Shown here in pieces: positions 14,125 to 21,076 of a stretch of 30,700 nt of DNA. The notes beneath the pieces are model-generated. The model saw nothing but the letters and a program-made list of their open reading frames with translations. It made no database searches and was not told the origin of the DNA. A program made the translations under genes and the position numbers. Within the stretch, counting starts at the first letter, position 1; the number at the start of each line of letters is the position of its first letter. The DNA is from a virus. The stretch spans positions 1 to 30,700 of the IMG/VR virus record IMGVR_UViG_3300018423_000042. One strand, 5' to 3'.

Positions 14125-14315
14125 TGCTATCCGATGAAGAGACCAAGCTTGTAGTCACGCTCCTGCGCCGGTTCGTGAAAGAAAAGCACAACAAACTGCG
14201 AAGGCTCAGGCCGCTAGATGGTCAGCCCCCCGACGTAGTGAAGCATATAAAAAAGAAGCACACCATCAGTATTAATTTCGCTCACAAAATCATCAAAAAA
14301 CTGGAGGGAGTATGA
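14121..14315 (+). CDS. Small basic helical protein (64 residues)
   Basis: GTG 14121 has GAGG seven bases upstream; ATG 14124 directly follows and may be used instead. The frame overlaps the VWA stop. The product is strongly basic (RRFVKEKHNKLRRLR, HIKKKH), all helical, and probably binds nucleic acid or a protein. No family is recognised. Its TGA overlaps the next ATG. Confidence 0.65.
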   Translation: MMLSDEETKLVVTLLRRFVKEKHNKLRRLRPLDGQPPDVVKHIKKKHTISINFAHKIIKKLEGV

Positions 14316-14638
14316 AGCTGCCGATGTTGTTCCGAGCACTGTCTTCACTGGAAGACTTGCAACATCACGGAGATCTCATCCTTGAGAACGGCATGGCTTC
14401 CGTGAACTGGAAGCAGTTCGAGGAAGACCTACACGAAGCATCTACCGTCATCAACGAAATAGATGAGCACGTAATGTTTTTCGTCGATGAGATGAATAAT
14501 CTCAGGCACGCGCTCTCCATGCTGGTAGCACATCAGGATGTCTGGCCCCTGATTTACAGGGACACTAGAGATGCCCTATCATCAGCGCACCGAACTCTTC
14601 ACAATAGTCCATTGCTCAATGCACAGGAGGAACAATGA
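14312..14638 (+). CDS. Small helical protein (108 residues), unknown
   Basis: It starts in an ATGA overlap, with GGAGGGAG just upstream. The product is a mixed-charge helical protein with several Met and His residues and a likely coiled region (about 35-75, EEDLHEASTVINEIDEHVMF). No family is recognised. Tight coupling to the AAA+/VWA genes suggests it is on the same transcript. Confidence 0.66.
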   Translation: MKLPMLFRALSSLEDLQHHGDLILENGMASVNWKQFEEDLHEASTVINEIDEHVMFFVDEMNNLRHALSMLVAHQDVWPLIYRDTRDALSSAHRTLHNSPLLNAQEEQ

Positions 14639-14838
14639 GAACGAGAGAAGCAGCCGAAAAGAAAGCAGACGCCATTCAACGAGCGGAAGAGATGGGCCAC
14701 ACGACCATGCTCCTGAATAAATCAGGCGCAATTGAATTATGGGTCTGCAAGGTGTGCGGCGGGGCGATGGATATCTGGGACAACCCCGCTCAGGTTAACG
14801 GCGCACTACCCCATGAGGTGTGCCCCGGAGAGCAGTAA
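14635..14838 (+). CDS. Small protein with a zinc-ribbon-like Cys pair (67 residues)
   Basis: It starts in an ATGA overlap with AGGAGG upstream. The N-terminal half is a charged helix (REAAEKKADAIQRAEEMG). The second half has CKVC (about 38-41) and a later Cys before the end (VCPGEQ), too few for a full zinc ribbon unless a His helps. It is the last gene before the bidirectional terminator. Confidence 0.66.
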   Translation: MRTREAAEKKADAIQRAEEMGHTTMLLNKSGAIELWVCKVCGGAMDIWDNPAQVNGALPHEVCPGEQ

Positions 14839-14841
14839 CAA

Positions 14842-14877
14842 AAACCCCTCCCCCGGTCACGGTCGGGGGAGGGGTTT
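14842..14877. terminator. Bidirectional rho-independent terminator
   Basis: AAACCCCTCCCCC (14842-14854) is the exact reverse complement of GGGGGAGGGGTTT (14865-14877), a 13-base stem with a 10-base loop. Rightward, the T tract is short (TTTCC). Leftward it reads GGGGTTTTTGTT, a better tail, so it also suits the primase-helicase transcript arriving from the right. It lies between two convergent gene blocks. Confidence 0.93.
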
Positions 14878-14950
14878 CCGTAATCACCACAGCAACGCAA
14901 AGGAGGAAGCGTGTTGGGCTTGATTAAAAATAGTGACTCAGGGCTTTTTG

Positions 14951-16711
14951 TCAATCAAAGTCCCAATCAAAGTCATCATCTTCAATCGACCAATCGTTCC
15001 ACCGGCCAGTTGGCTTGTCGAAGTTCAGCTTGCATGAGCCGTTCCGGCCAAGCCAAGACCACCGGACCTTCCAGATGTGCGCTTCGGGCGGCTCCTCGTC
15101 TTGTGGGTGCCGCCAAGCGGTAAGGCCGATGTCAGCCTTGGCGAACCATGCCGCTGACCCTGCGATGTCGTGGCCCGTGACGACCGTCTTCCTGTCAGAT
15201 CTCCTGTCGGGCGAGACCTTTGTTGGGTGTGCAACAAAGAACACATGAGCATCGTGTTCCTTCGCCCATAGCTGAACCTTTGTCAGAATCTGAGAGATAG
15301 CATCAGTCTCTCTCATGTTCTGAGATATGGTCAAGTAATTGTATGGATCAATCACAAGAACACGGCAACCCATACGCATCACTGCCGTGCTCGCGATGTT
15401 CAGGATTGATTCGATGTCAGACGGACCGTCTCTCCTGTAGTCCATGAACAAGAAATGATCATCAATGAATTGAGCAGCGTAGTCACGTTCTGCCGGTGTC
15501 ATCTTTTCCTGATGGCCATCAAAGAACGGCTTGCCCACGATCTTCTGGGCAAGTTGTGCCATGTGTAGCTCTGGTGGTTTCTCGAAAGAACAATACACGG
15601 TTTTCCAATCGTACCGCAGCGCGAAGTTCAGGCACATCTGATCGACCAGATCAGACTTGCCGCAGCTTGGGAAGCCCGTAACGACCGTAAGCATCCCGGT
15701 TGGTATCTGGATCAGCTTGTCGAGACTCTCAATGCCAGTGCTCGCGCCCTTGGCTTGACCGTTCTCGTATAGGTCCACGAACTGTCCGTGGAAGGCATCT
15801 GCATTGTGCAGTCCTACCTCTGGCAGTGGTTGTGCCTTGAAGTAGGCAGACAGCAAATATTTTTTGCCTTCTTTTTTTATTGCTTCTCCCGCATCCTTGT
15901 GACCATTGAGATTAATAGACCATGCCTTTGATCTACCAATCCTACGCACTAACTCTTCTGCCAGTGCGCTCCCCGGCTCGTCATTGTCTGTATTCAGTAT
16001 GACGCGGTCTGCCGAATCCAGTACGGACTTTGCTGCCCACACATACTGGAACTTGTTGTCGTCTGCCGGATCAATCTTGCCGTCCTTCACCTTGGGTGGG
16101 GCACCGTTGGGGATAGACACCACAGTCACATCGTCTGGCAGATCTGCTGACATCCACGCCAGTGCATCAACCTCGCCTTCACAAATCAAGATTGAATTAC
16201 CGGGGACGTAGCTCTCAATGTTGAAAAACTCTGCGCACTTACCCTGCTGACTAAACTTCTTCCCTTCAATTGATCTCCACTTAACTGATACGACCTCACC
16301 ATCTTTCTTGTACGGAAACCCAACCGCATCAACCCTCTCTCCTGCAAAACTGTATGTGCCGAGGATTGTGCGATCTTTTACAACTTGCTCATCAAGACCA
16401 CGGTCGATCATGTACTGCAATGCCGCATTATTCTCCTGTTGTGTGTTAACAATTACAGGTTCAACAGGTATTGTTGGCATTGGTGGTAGCGGTTTGGTGC
16501 CGGATGTCCTGTGCATTATGCCACCACTGGCACCGCAGTGATGGCAGTTGTACCTGAAGCCAAGATTGTCTACGGACACGGACAGCGGCTTGTCGTTCTT
16601 GTTGCTTCTCCTGTCTGCCTGACACTCAGGGCACCTGATCTTGTGCTGCCCCGGTCTCAGGGTTGAGCAAGCATCACTTATCGCCTGACTCACCACCTTG
16701 GTCTCCTGCAT
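14951..16711 (-). CDS. T7 gp4-like bifunctional DNA primase-helicase
   Basis: This enzyme lays RNA primers and unwinds DNA at the phage fork. At 586 residues it is close to T7 gp4 (566). The zinc finger has CPEC (27-30) and CHHC (55-58). The TOPRIM primase core shows CEGEVDAL (177-184) and TDND (241-244). The RecA-like helicase has Walker A GFPSCGKS (346-353), Walker B VLVIDPYNYL (451-460) and FFVAHP (about 492-497). The end is acidic and aromatic (DDDFDWDFD), like the gp4 tail that contacts its polymerase; no DNA polymerase is in this window. ATG 16711 has AAAGGAGG upstream and overlaps the RusA gene by 38 bases. A 17-bp palindrome copy lies within the coding sequence. Confidence 0.95.
   Translation of the reverse strand: MQETKVVSQAISDACSTLRPGQHKIRCPECQADRRSNKNDKPLSVSVDNLGFRYNCHHCGASGGIMHRTSGTKPLPPMPTIPVEPVIVNTQQENNAALQYMIDRGLDEQVVKDRTILGTYSFAGERVDAVGFPYKKDGEVVSVKWRSIEGKKFSQQGKCAEFFNIESYVPGNSILICEGEVDALAWMSADLPDDVTVVSIPNGAPPKVKDGKIDPADDNKFQYVWAAKSVLDSADRVILNTDNDEPGSALAEELVRRIGRSKAWSINLNGHKDAGEAIKKEGKKYLLSAYFKAQPLPEVGLHNADAFHGQFVDLYENGQAKGASTGIESLDKLIQIPTGMLTVVTGFPSCGKSDLVDQMCLNFALRYDWKTVYCSFEKPPELHMAQLAQKIVGKPFFDGHQEKMTPAERDYAAQFIDDHFLFMDYRRDGPSDIESILNIASTAVMRMGCRVLVIDPYNYLTISQNMRETDAISQILTKVQLWAKEHDAHVFFVAHPTKVSPDRRSDRKTVVTGHDIAGSAAWFAKADIGLTAWRHPQDEEPPEAHIWKVRWSWLGRNGSCKLNFDKPTGRWNDWSIEDDDFDWDFD
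15852..15868. repeat. 17-bp palindrome copy inside the primase-helicase gene (AGCAAATATTTTTTGCC)
   Basis: On the coding strand it encodes GKKYLL between the TOPRIM and helicase domains. It is the rightmost full-length copy seen, and it is followed by a T-rich run on the plus strand. Confidence 0.58.
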
Positions 16712-17147
16712 CGCACTCCTCCTTTAAAAATGCGTGTAGGGTTTCAATGATGTCGTTGCTTCTGTCCAGTGGACCGCAGCAAACGACCGCTCTGGGGTTT
16801 TCTTTATCCAATCCCCATATAATATGCTTTCCTTTTACTTGCCTATCGTTTTTGTAAATGCTGTCTTGTAATAGATCCAGTATCAAACTTTCATCTAAGT
16901 CTGGTCTTCTTGTTTGATAGTAAATCTTCATTGCAATAAAGACATCATCTTGGAAAAGATGATGTCTTGTGGGAAGAGTTTCTTTTACTTGTTTAGAATA
17001 CTTAAGTGCTTTTGAACTCTTAATAACACGGATTTTACCCTTGATACTAACAACCTTACGCGAGTTAGCCTTGCTGTATGGCTGGCCAAGAATAGTAAAC
17101 AAACTCAATGCTTCGTCAATGGGCTTGCGTTCGTTTTTCTTTGGCAT
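16674..17147 (-). CDS. RusA-like Holliday junction resolvase
   Basis: RusA-family enzymes cut four-way junctions as dimers. The product (157 residues from ATG 17147) shows the family layout: a beta hairpin start (FTILGQPYSKANSRK), a central strand (VFIAMKIYYQTRRPDLDESLILDLLQD) containing the acidic D-x-D pair, and a third Asp in IYKNDRQV. Relatives usually have DLDN; here the last residue of that motif is Glu. ATG 17147 has AAGGAT just upstream; the frame extends to 17213 without a better start. Its 3' end overlaps the primase-helicase start, so both belong to one leftward transcript. It would resolve replication and recombination intermediates before packaging. Confidence 0.85.
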   Translation of the reverse strand: MPKKNERKPIDEALSLFTILGQPYSKANSRKVVSIKGKIRVIKSSKALKYSKQVKETLPTRHHLFQDDVFIAMKIYYQTRRPDLDESLILDLLQDSIYKNDRQVKGKHIIWGLDKENPRAVVCCGPLDRSNDIIETLHAFLKEECDAGDQGGESGDK

Positions 17148-17227
17148 TATCCTTGGCTCCCTTATGGCGACAGGACCGCCGAACTTAGCCACAAATCCCA
17201 CTAGCCACAACAACCGAAGGAGGATGG

Positions 17228-17488
17228 ATGGACAGTGGACCCTCGTTCCGGGTCATACGAGACGCCGGGACGCCACCATCGTCAGGGGGTCGCCCGAAAA
17301 GATGGGCGTGGATCCCGCTAGACGACTTAGCATTGCAAGATGCTATAGAAGTAAGACTTGACGATACAGAAATGCAAGACAGTTATTCATCGATTACGTC
17401 TTGGGTTTATCGTCAAAGCAGGATGTTGGGCAAAAAGTTTTCTCTTCGTAAAACAGACACTGGCTACAAAATCTGGAGGACGCAGTAA
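17228..17488 (+). CDS. Small unknown protein (86 residues), first of a tandem pair
   Basis: ATG 17228 follows AAGGAGG by 4 bases. The protein has a Pro/Gly-rich start, then WIPLDDLALQDAIEV, a helix (SSITSWVYRQSRM), and a closing beta hairpin (GKKFSLRKTDTGYKIWRTQ). The order and key residues resemble the product of the next gene, so the two may be paralogues. It overlaps that gene by one base (TAATG). No named family. Confidence 0.7.
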   Translation: MDSGPSFRVIRDAGTPPSSGGRPKRWAWIPLDDLALQDAIEVRLDDTEMQDSYSSITSWVYRQSRMLGKKFSLRKTDTGYKIWRTQ

Positions 17489-17745
17489 TGTATGAGATTA
17501 TGAGTGACGTACCGATGCCCGTTAACAAGACGGCACCAGAAGTGTACCCGTTCGATCAGCTTGCTCCGGGGCAGTGCTTCATGGTTCCCTGCTCGAAGGA
17601 GACTGATGAGGGGCGTAAGGCAGAGCGTTCTATCCGTGCGAAGTCTTCACGGCTGAATCGCATTGAGCCCAACGTGTCGAACGGTGTCCGTTTCTCCGTT
17701 CGTCGTGTCGATGTGAACACCATCGGTTGTTGGCGGGTGTCGTAA
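17488..17745 (+). CDS. Small unknown protein (85 residues), second of a tandem pair
   Basis: The start is in a TAATG overlap with the previous gene. The protein carries YPFDQLAPGQCFMVP (about residues 20-34), a basic helix with SIRAKSSRLNR, and a final hairpin GVRFSVRRVDVNTIGCWRVS. This small domain recurs in phage genomes without a known function, as far as I recall. It shares the D-x-L, F-S-x-R and terminal WR features with the preceding product. Confidence 0.72.
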   Translation: MYEIMSDVPMPVNKTAPEVYPFDQLAPGQCFMVPCSKETDEGRKAERSIRAKSSRLNRIEPNVSNGVRFSVRRVDVNTIGCWRVS

Positions 17746-17747
17746 CC

Positions 17748-18458
17748 ATGCCAATCACGAATCAATTCGGTGCTCCTGAGCAGTTTGTCAGGGCGTTGCA
17801 GAATGACAGTTACTCTAAGGGTGACGCAGACTTCAGTGCTACCGGATTGCTTCGTCCACCGCAGATGGCCCGACTAGAAAGAGAACACGAAGATAAACTT
17901 TCGACAGATGTGTCGGATATGATCTTCGCTCTTCTAGGGACTGGCGTACACTCCTTGCTAGAGGGGTGTGCGCCAGAGGGCTCTCTGGTAGAAAAGCGTT
18001 GGTTCGCTGACATGAACGGCTACACCGTTTCAGGTGCAATCGACCTGTACAAAGACGGTCATGTCATGGACTACAAGGTCACGGGTACTTACAGCACACA
18101 GGTTGTTAAACCTGAGTGGGAGCAGCAATTAAACATCTACGCTTGGCTGCTCAGGCAGAACGATATGCCAATCAAGTCTCTGACTATTTGTGCGATCTGC
18201 CGGGATTGGTCACAGACACAGGTCAAGAGGAGAAAGAACTATCCTCAGTCGCCTATCGTGACTATCGACATACCGATCTGGCTTCCAGAAGCGGCAGAGC
18301 AGTTTGTACAGGAGCGCATTGACTACCACACATCTGACCATGTGCCTGATTGCACAGACGAGGAGCGATGGGCGAGGACAAACGGACAGTACATCAGATG
18401 CGAAAACTATTGTTCGGTAGCGGACTTTTGTCCACAACACAACAAGGAGGAAGCATGA
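17748..18458 (+). CDS. Cas4/RecB-like PD-(D/E)XK exonuclease
   Basis: This 236-residue nuclease would degrade DNA ends to make single strands for recombination. The active-site residues are Asp99 in SGAIDLY, Asp108-x-Lys110 in MDYKV, and the QxxxY motif Gln127-Tyr131 in EQQLNIYAW. Four cysteines at about 202, 218, 222 and 228 in the C-terminus fit an iron-sulphur cluster as in Cas4-like proteins. There is no cas1 or cas2 nearby and no CRISPR array, so a phage recombination role, together with the Sak3 annealing protein two genes on, is likely. ATG 17748 has only a weak GGCGGGTG upstream; it follows the previous stop by 2 bases. Confidence 0.87.
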   Translation: MPITNQFGAPEQFVRALQNDSYSKGDADFSATGLLRPPQMARLEREHEDKLSTDVSDMIFALLGTGVHSLLEGCAPEGSLVEKRWFADMNGYTVSGAIDLYKDGHVMDYKVTGTYSTQVVKPEWEQQLNIYAWLLRQNDMPIKSLTICAICRDWSQTQVKRRKNYPQSPIVTIDIPIWLPEAAEQFVQERIDYHTSDHVPDCTDEERWARTNGQYIRCENYCSVADFCPQHNKEEA

Positions 18459-19333
18459 GCAATGCACAAAAGCTGACAGTACAGAAGTTCAAGCGGTTAA
18501 TCACCAAGCCACCGGCAACTCCAGTACTGTTGACTATTACGCCAGAAGTGGCATATGAGGCTCTTACTTACAACGAAAAGACTCTGCAACGGCCTGTATC
18601 TTTCCCGACAGTAAAGAACTATGCAGAGCAGATGTCGAACATGATGTGGAGAACTGCCGCCACACCCATTGCTTTTGATACAAGTGGTGGTGTACAGAAC
18701 GGGCAGCACAGACTCCATGCGATTGTTGAATCTGGACGAAGCATCGATATGTGGTGTTTCTTCGGCATGGACTCGTCATTGTTTCACGTCTATGATGCTG
18801 GTAAAAAACGTACAGCGGGAGATATTTTTTCCATCAACGGCGTTTCGAGTCCGAATCAGGTGTCGTCTATAACCAAGTCGATTTACAGATTTCTGCACTG
18901 GACGAACCAAGATCATTGGTCGATGGATAAAAAGATCCGCAAGCTACAAATGAAGCTCCCTGCGGATGCGTACAGCTACTACGGCATACTTGGTGGAGAA
19001 CAGGCCCTGCGGCCAAGTTTGGCGCTCTACTACAAGGCAAGTTCTGAAAGCATCAGCAATCCCGGCCCCATCGGAGCACTGCACTTCCTTTGCTCTGAGA
19101 TCGATTACGACATGGCCAAGGAATTCTTTGATCGTCTTTGTACCGGGGCAAATCTTGGCCCCCGGTCACCCGTCAAGAAGCTGAGAGACCACTACCTCAG
19201 AGGCCATGGGTCAATCATGCCAATGACTACATTCGGGCTCACGGCTCGTTGTTGGAACGCTTGCCGTTCCAAGCGTCGAAGCTTCAGTCTCTCCCCGGTT
19301 AACAAGTGGGCTGATCTGCCCAAGCTCGTCTAG
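18455..19333 (+). CDS. ParB/sulfiredoxin-like fold protein
   Basis: The 292-residue product has NGQHRLHAI at about residues 82-90, the signature of ParB-type nuclease-like domains found in many phage proteins, set after ITPEVAYEALTYNEKTLQRP and a region that would bind DNA or nucleotide. The C-terminal two thirds are helical and uncharacterised, with WTNQDHWSMDKKIRK near the middle. The ATG lies in an ATGA overlap with the exonuclease gene and has AAGGAGG upstream. The function is not known; it could act in DNA modification, partition-like or recombination roles. Confidence 0.72.
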   Translation: MSNAQKLTVQKFKRLITKPPATPVLLTITPEVAYEALTYNEKTLQRPVSFPTVKNYAEQMSNMMWRTAATPIAFDTSGGVQNGQHRLHAIVESGRSIDMWCFFGMDSSLFHVYDAGKKRTAGDIFSINGVSSPNQVSSITKSIYRFLHWTNQDHWSMDKKIRKLQMKLPADAYSYYGILGGEQALRPSLALYYKASSESISNPGPIGALHFLCSEIDYDMAKEFFDRLCTGANLGPRSPVKKLRDHYLRGHGSIMPMTTFGLTARCWNACRSKRRSFSLSPVNKWADLPKLV

Positions 19334-19341
19334 GAGGAAGA

Positions 19342-20031
19342 ATGAGCAAGAGCACAGCAGCAGGAATCTGGAAAACGTTATCCAAGCTGAACGTGGACGA
19401 GCATACGGAGGACAGAAATGGCCTCTCGTATCTGTCGTGGGCTTGGGCATGGGGTATTATGATGGAGCATTACCCGGATATGACAGTGACTTGGCATGGG
19501 GATGGCACTCATGTCGATCACATTGTCTATCCGGGGGGAACGGCGTCGGTCGCCTGTACGGTCTCCATCGGGTCAGTCAGGCAGCATATGTGGCTTCCCG
19601 TGATGGATTACAGGCACAAGGCAATTGCGAATCCTGATGCCCGTGCGATCAGTGACGCAAAGATGCGGTGCATGGTGAAGTGCTTCGCTCTCTTTGGTCT
19701 TGGTCATTACATCTATTCTGGTGAGGACTTGCCATCTCCAGAAAAGCCACAAGCTGCACCATCTCAGGCTAAAAATAAATCTGCACCAAAGAAAAAGGCT
19801 GCCCCGGTACAGCGTGACAGCAACCACGAGTTTGCGTATGGGGAGGAACTGATCAAGTCGATCAAGGCCACAGCCAACAAGCTGAACGAATCGGGATGGG
19901 AGCCAGAGCCAGACTTCAAGAAGAGGATCAAAGCTGCCCTGTCGAGGGGTGAGGTTGACACCCTACTAGAAGTGAAGGCAGAACTAGAAGCATTTTTACC
20001 GGCAGCAGAACAACTTTCCACACCTTTCTAA
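19342..20031 (+). CDS. Sak3-type single-strand annealing protein (DUF1071)
   Basis: Single-strand annealing proteins pair complementary strands in phage recombination. The first 130 residues match the DUF1071/Sak3 pattern: LSYLSWAWAWGIMMEHYPD (about 28-46), a beta section with HIVYPGGTASVACTVSIG, and the conserved ARAISDAKMRCMVKCFALFGLGHYIYSGEDLP near 100-130. A Lys/Ala-rich linker (about 135-155) leads to a helical C-terminus. AGGAGG precedes ATG 19342. An exonuclease upstream and an SSB-like gene downstream complete a typical phage recombination cassette. Confidence 0.88.
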   Translation: MSKSTAAGIWKTLSKLNVDEHTEDRNGLSYLSWAWAWGIMMEHYPDMTVTWHGDGTHVDHIVYPGGTASVACTVSIGSVRQHMWLPVMDYRHKAIANPDARAISDAKMRCMVKCFALFGLGHYIYSGEDLPSPEKPQAAPSQAKNKSAPKKKAAPVQRDSNHEFAYGEELIKSIKATANKLNESGWEPEPDFKKRIKAALSRGEVDTLLEVKAELEAFLPAAEQLSTPF

Positions 20032-20038
20032 GAGAACC

Positions 20039-20383
20039 ATGAACAAAGATTACGGACCTCGCGAGCAGTTTGGACTATTCAACAACGACTACAAGAAGGG
20101 ACCAAGGCATCCCGACAAGACGGGCACGTTCCGTATGTCGAGGGAGTTCCTGAAGGCCCTTGTGAGCATGGTCAAGGCGGGACATGAGCCAGAGCTTCGG
20201 CTTGCGGCGTGGGTAAACGAGAATGTCCCCGGAAAGAAAGACAACATTCGGGTGTTTCTGTCCATCAAGAACTACGACAAGGTTCTTGGCGGGGGGCAAG
20301 AGGATATGCGCTCCTACGACGAGAAGGCGGGCGCAGCAGAGGCGCAGGCATCTTTAGATGATGGAGATGATATGCCGTGGTAA
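20039..20383 (+). CDS. SSB-like small protein with an acidic, aromatic tail (114 residues)
   Basis: The product opens FGLFNNDYKKGPRHPDKTGTF (about residues 11-31), a pattern seen in widespread small phage proteins, has strands LRLAAWVNENV and NIRVFLSIKNY, and ends DDGDDMPW. The tail resembles the acidic DDDIPF-type end through which SSB proteins recruit partners. I infer a single-stranded-DNA-binding role; the fold is not proven from sequence. An insert, RMSREFLKALVSMVKAGHE, interrupts the usual pattern. It follows the annealing protein by 7 bases. Confidence 0.68.
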   Translation: MNKDYGPREQFGLFNNDYKKGPRHPDKTGTFRMSREFLKALVSMVKAGHEPELRLAAWVNENVPGKKDNIRVFLSIKNYDKVLGGGQEDMRSYDEKAGAAEAQASLDDGDDMPW

Positions 20384-20592
20384 ACGACAAGCAGTTCTTG
20401 CTGAGACTGCCGGAAGAGATGCGTTCAGCAGTGGCAGAGGCTGCACAAAACTCTGGCTGTACACAAAGCCAATGGATTAGATTGGCAATACAGGCACAAC
20501 TGGATGGCCCTGAAGAATACGATGGCCAAAGTGCAGAAATGCCTGACACGCCAGAAGCTGCAAGGAGAATTAAAAACGCTTGGTGGTTATAA
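20377..20592 (+). CDS. Ribbon-helix-helix (Arc-like) DNA-binding protein
   Basis: A GTG start at 20377 overlaps the previous gene by 7 bases. The first 45 residues read as a ribbon (KQFLLRLPEEM) followed by two helices (RSAVAEAAQNSGCTQSQWIRLAIQAQL), the Arc/MetJ fold. Such proteins are small dimeric regulators that bind palindromes or tandem half-sites. The last 25 residues are acidic and variable. It is a candidate to recognise one of the palindromic repeats in this window, which is speculative. Confidence 0.8.
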   Translation: MVNDKQFLLRLPEEMRSAVAEAAQNSGCTQSQWIRLAIQAQLDGPEEYDGQSAEMPDTPEAARRIKNAWWL

Positions 20593-20888
20593 TGAATGAC
20601 ATAGACAAAGTCTTTCCAACATTGCAGCCATTCTCACCAGACAGTAAAGGGCAGAGCGGATACGCAGCCATGATCGGATGCGTGTTCATGCACTTTCTTG
20701 GGGGTGATGCTATGCCACCGAAGCGAGGGTGGGATCACTGGAAAGAGTTTTATTACTTGGAGTCTGACAAAGCAGGACTTACGGCAGCAGAAGCATCCAA
20801 GTTCCTGAATCAGGCTTGCTTGATTCTATGTGCAATGGGGGTCATTGACCCACCAGAAGAGCTTGATTCAAACGGAACCATTCACTAG
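20592..20888 (+). CDS. Small unknown protein (98 residues)
   Basis: I take ATG 20592, in a TAATG overlap, rather than the upstream in-frame GTG. The protein includes a hydrophobic helix (YAAMIGCVFMHFLGG) and a Trp-rich helix (RGWDHWKEFYYLESDKAG), with ACLILCAMGVIDPPEEL near the end. It might be membrane-associated. No family is recognised. Confidence 0.66.
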   Translation: MNDIDKVFPTLQPFSPDSKGQSGYAAMIGCVFMHFLGGDAMPPKRGWDHWKEFYYLESDKAGLTAAEASKFLNQACLILCAMGVIDPPEELDSNGTIH

Positions 20889-20896
20889 GAGGAAGA

Positions 20897-21076
20897 ATGA
20901 GTGCGACAGCGGCGTTGTTTGTCGGAATGATCCTTGGCTCACTGATGGGGGCACTGTCAGTTTCACTGGCAGTAATCGCTAGGCGCAGTGAGGAGGATTA
21001 CTTCTTGGTCAAGATGAACAAAGAGCAAGCAAACCACTGGAACACTATCTCAGAGCAGACACGATCACAGCCGTAG
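20897..21076 (+). CDS. Small membrane protein (59 residues)
   Basis: AGGAGG precedes ATG 20897. I translated this short frame directly: MSATAALFVGMILGSLMGAL starts one transmembrane helix (about residues 4-27), followed by ARR, which favours an inside C-terminus, and a charged tail ending SEQTRSQP. The gene overlaps the end of the convergent coiled-coil gene by 32 bases. It could be a small holin-like or antiholin-like protein, or an inhibitor of host membrane functions; none is shown. Confidence 0.68.
   Translation: MSATAALFVGMILGSLMGALSVSLAVIARRSEEDYFLVKMNKEQANHWNTISEQTRSQP

Noticed and set aside
6684-15868. The 17-bp palindromes as a CRISPR array or as transcription terminators
   Set aside because: Spacing is irregular (hundreds of bases with genes between), so they are not an array. 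The stems are A/T-rich and stand before ribosome sites of genes in the same direction, unlike terminators.
17429-17445. GGCAAAAAGTTTTCTCT as an eleventh palindrome copy
   Set aside because: Only the left arm matches; the right arm is lost and it lies in coding sequence. It is likely chance.
17748-18458. Cas4-like gene as part of a CRISPR-Cas system
   Set aside because: No cas1, cas2, effector or repeat array is visible, and the neighbours are recombination genes.
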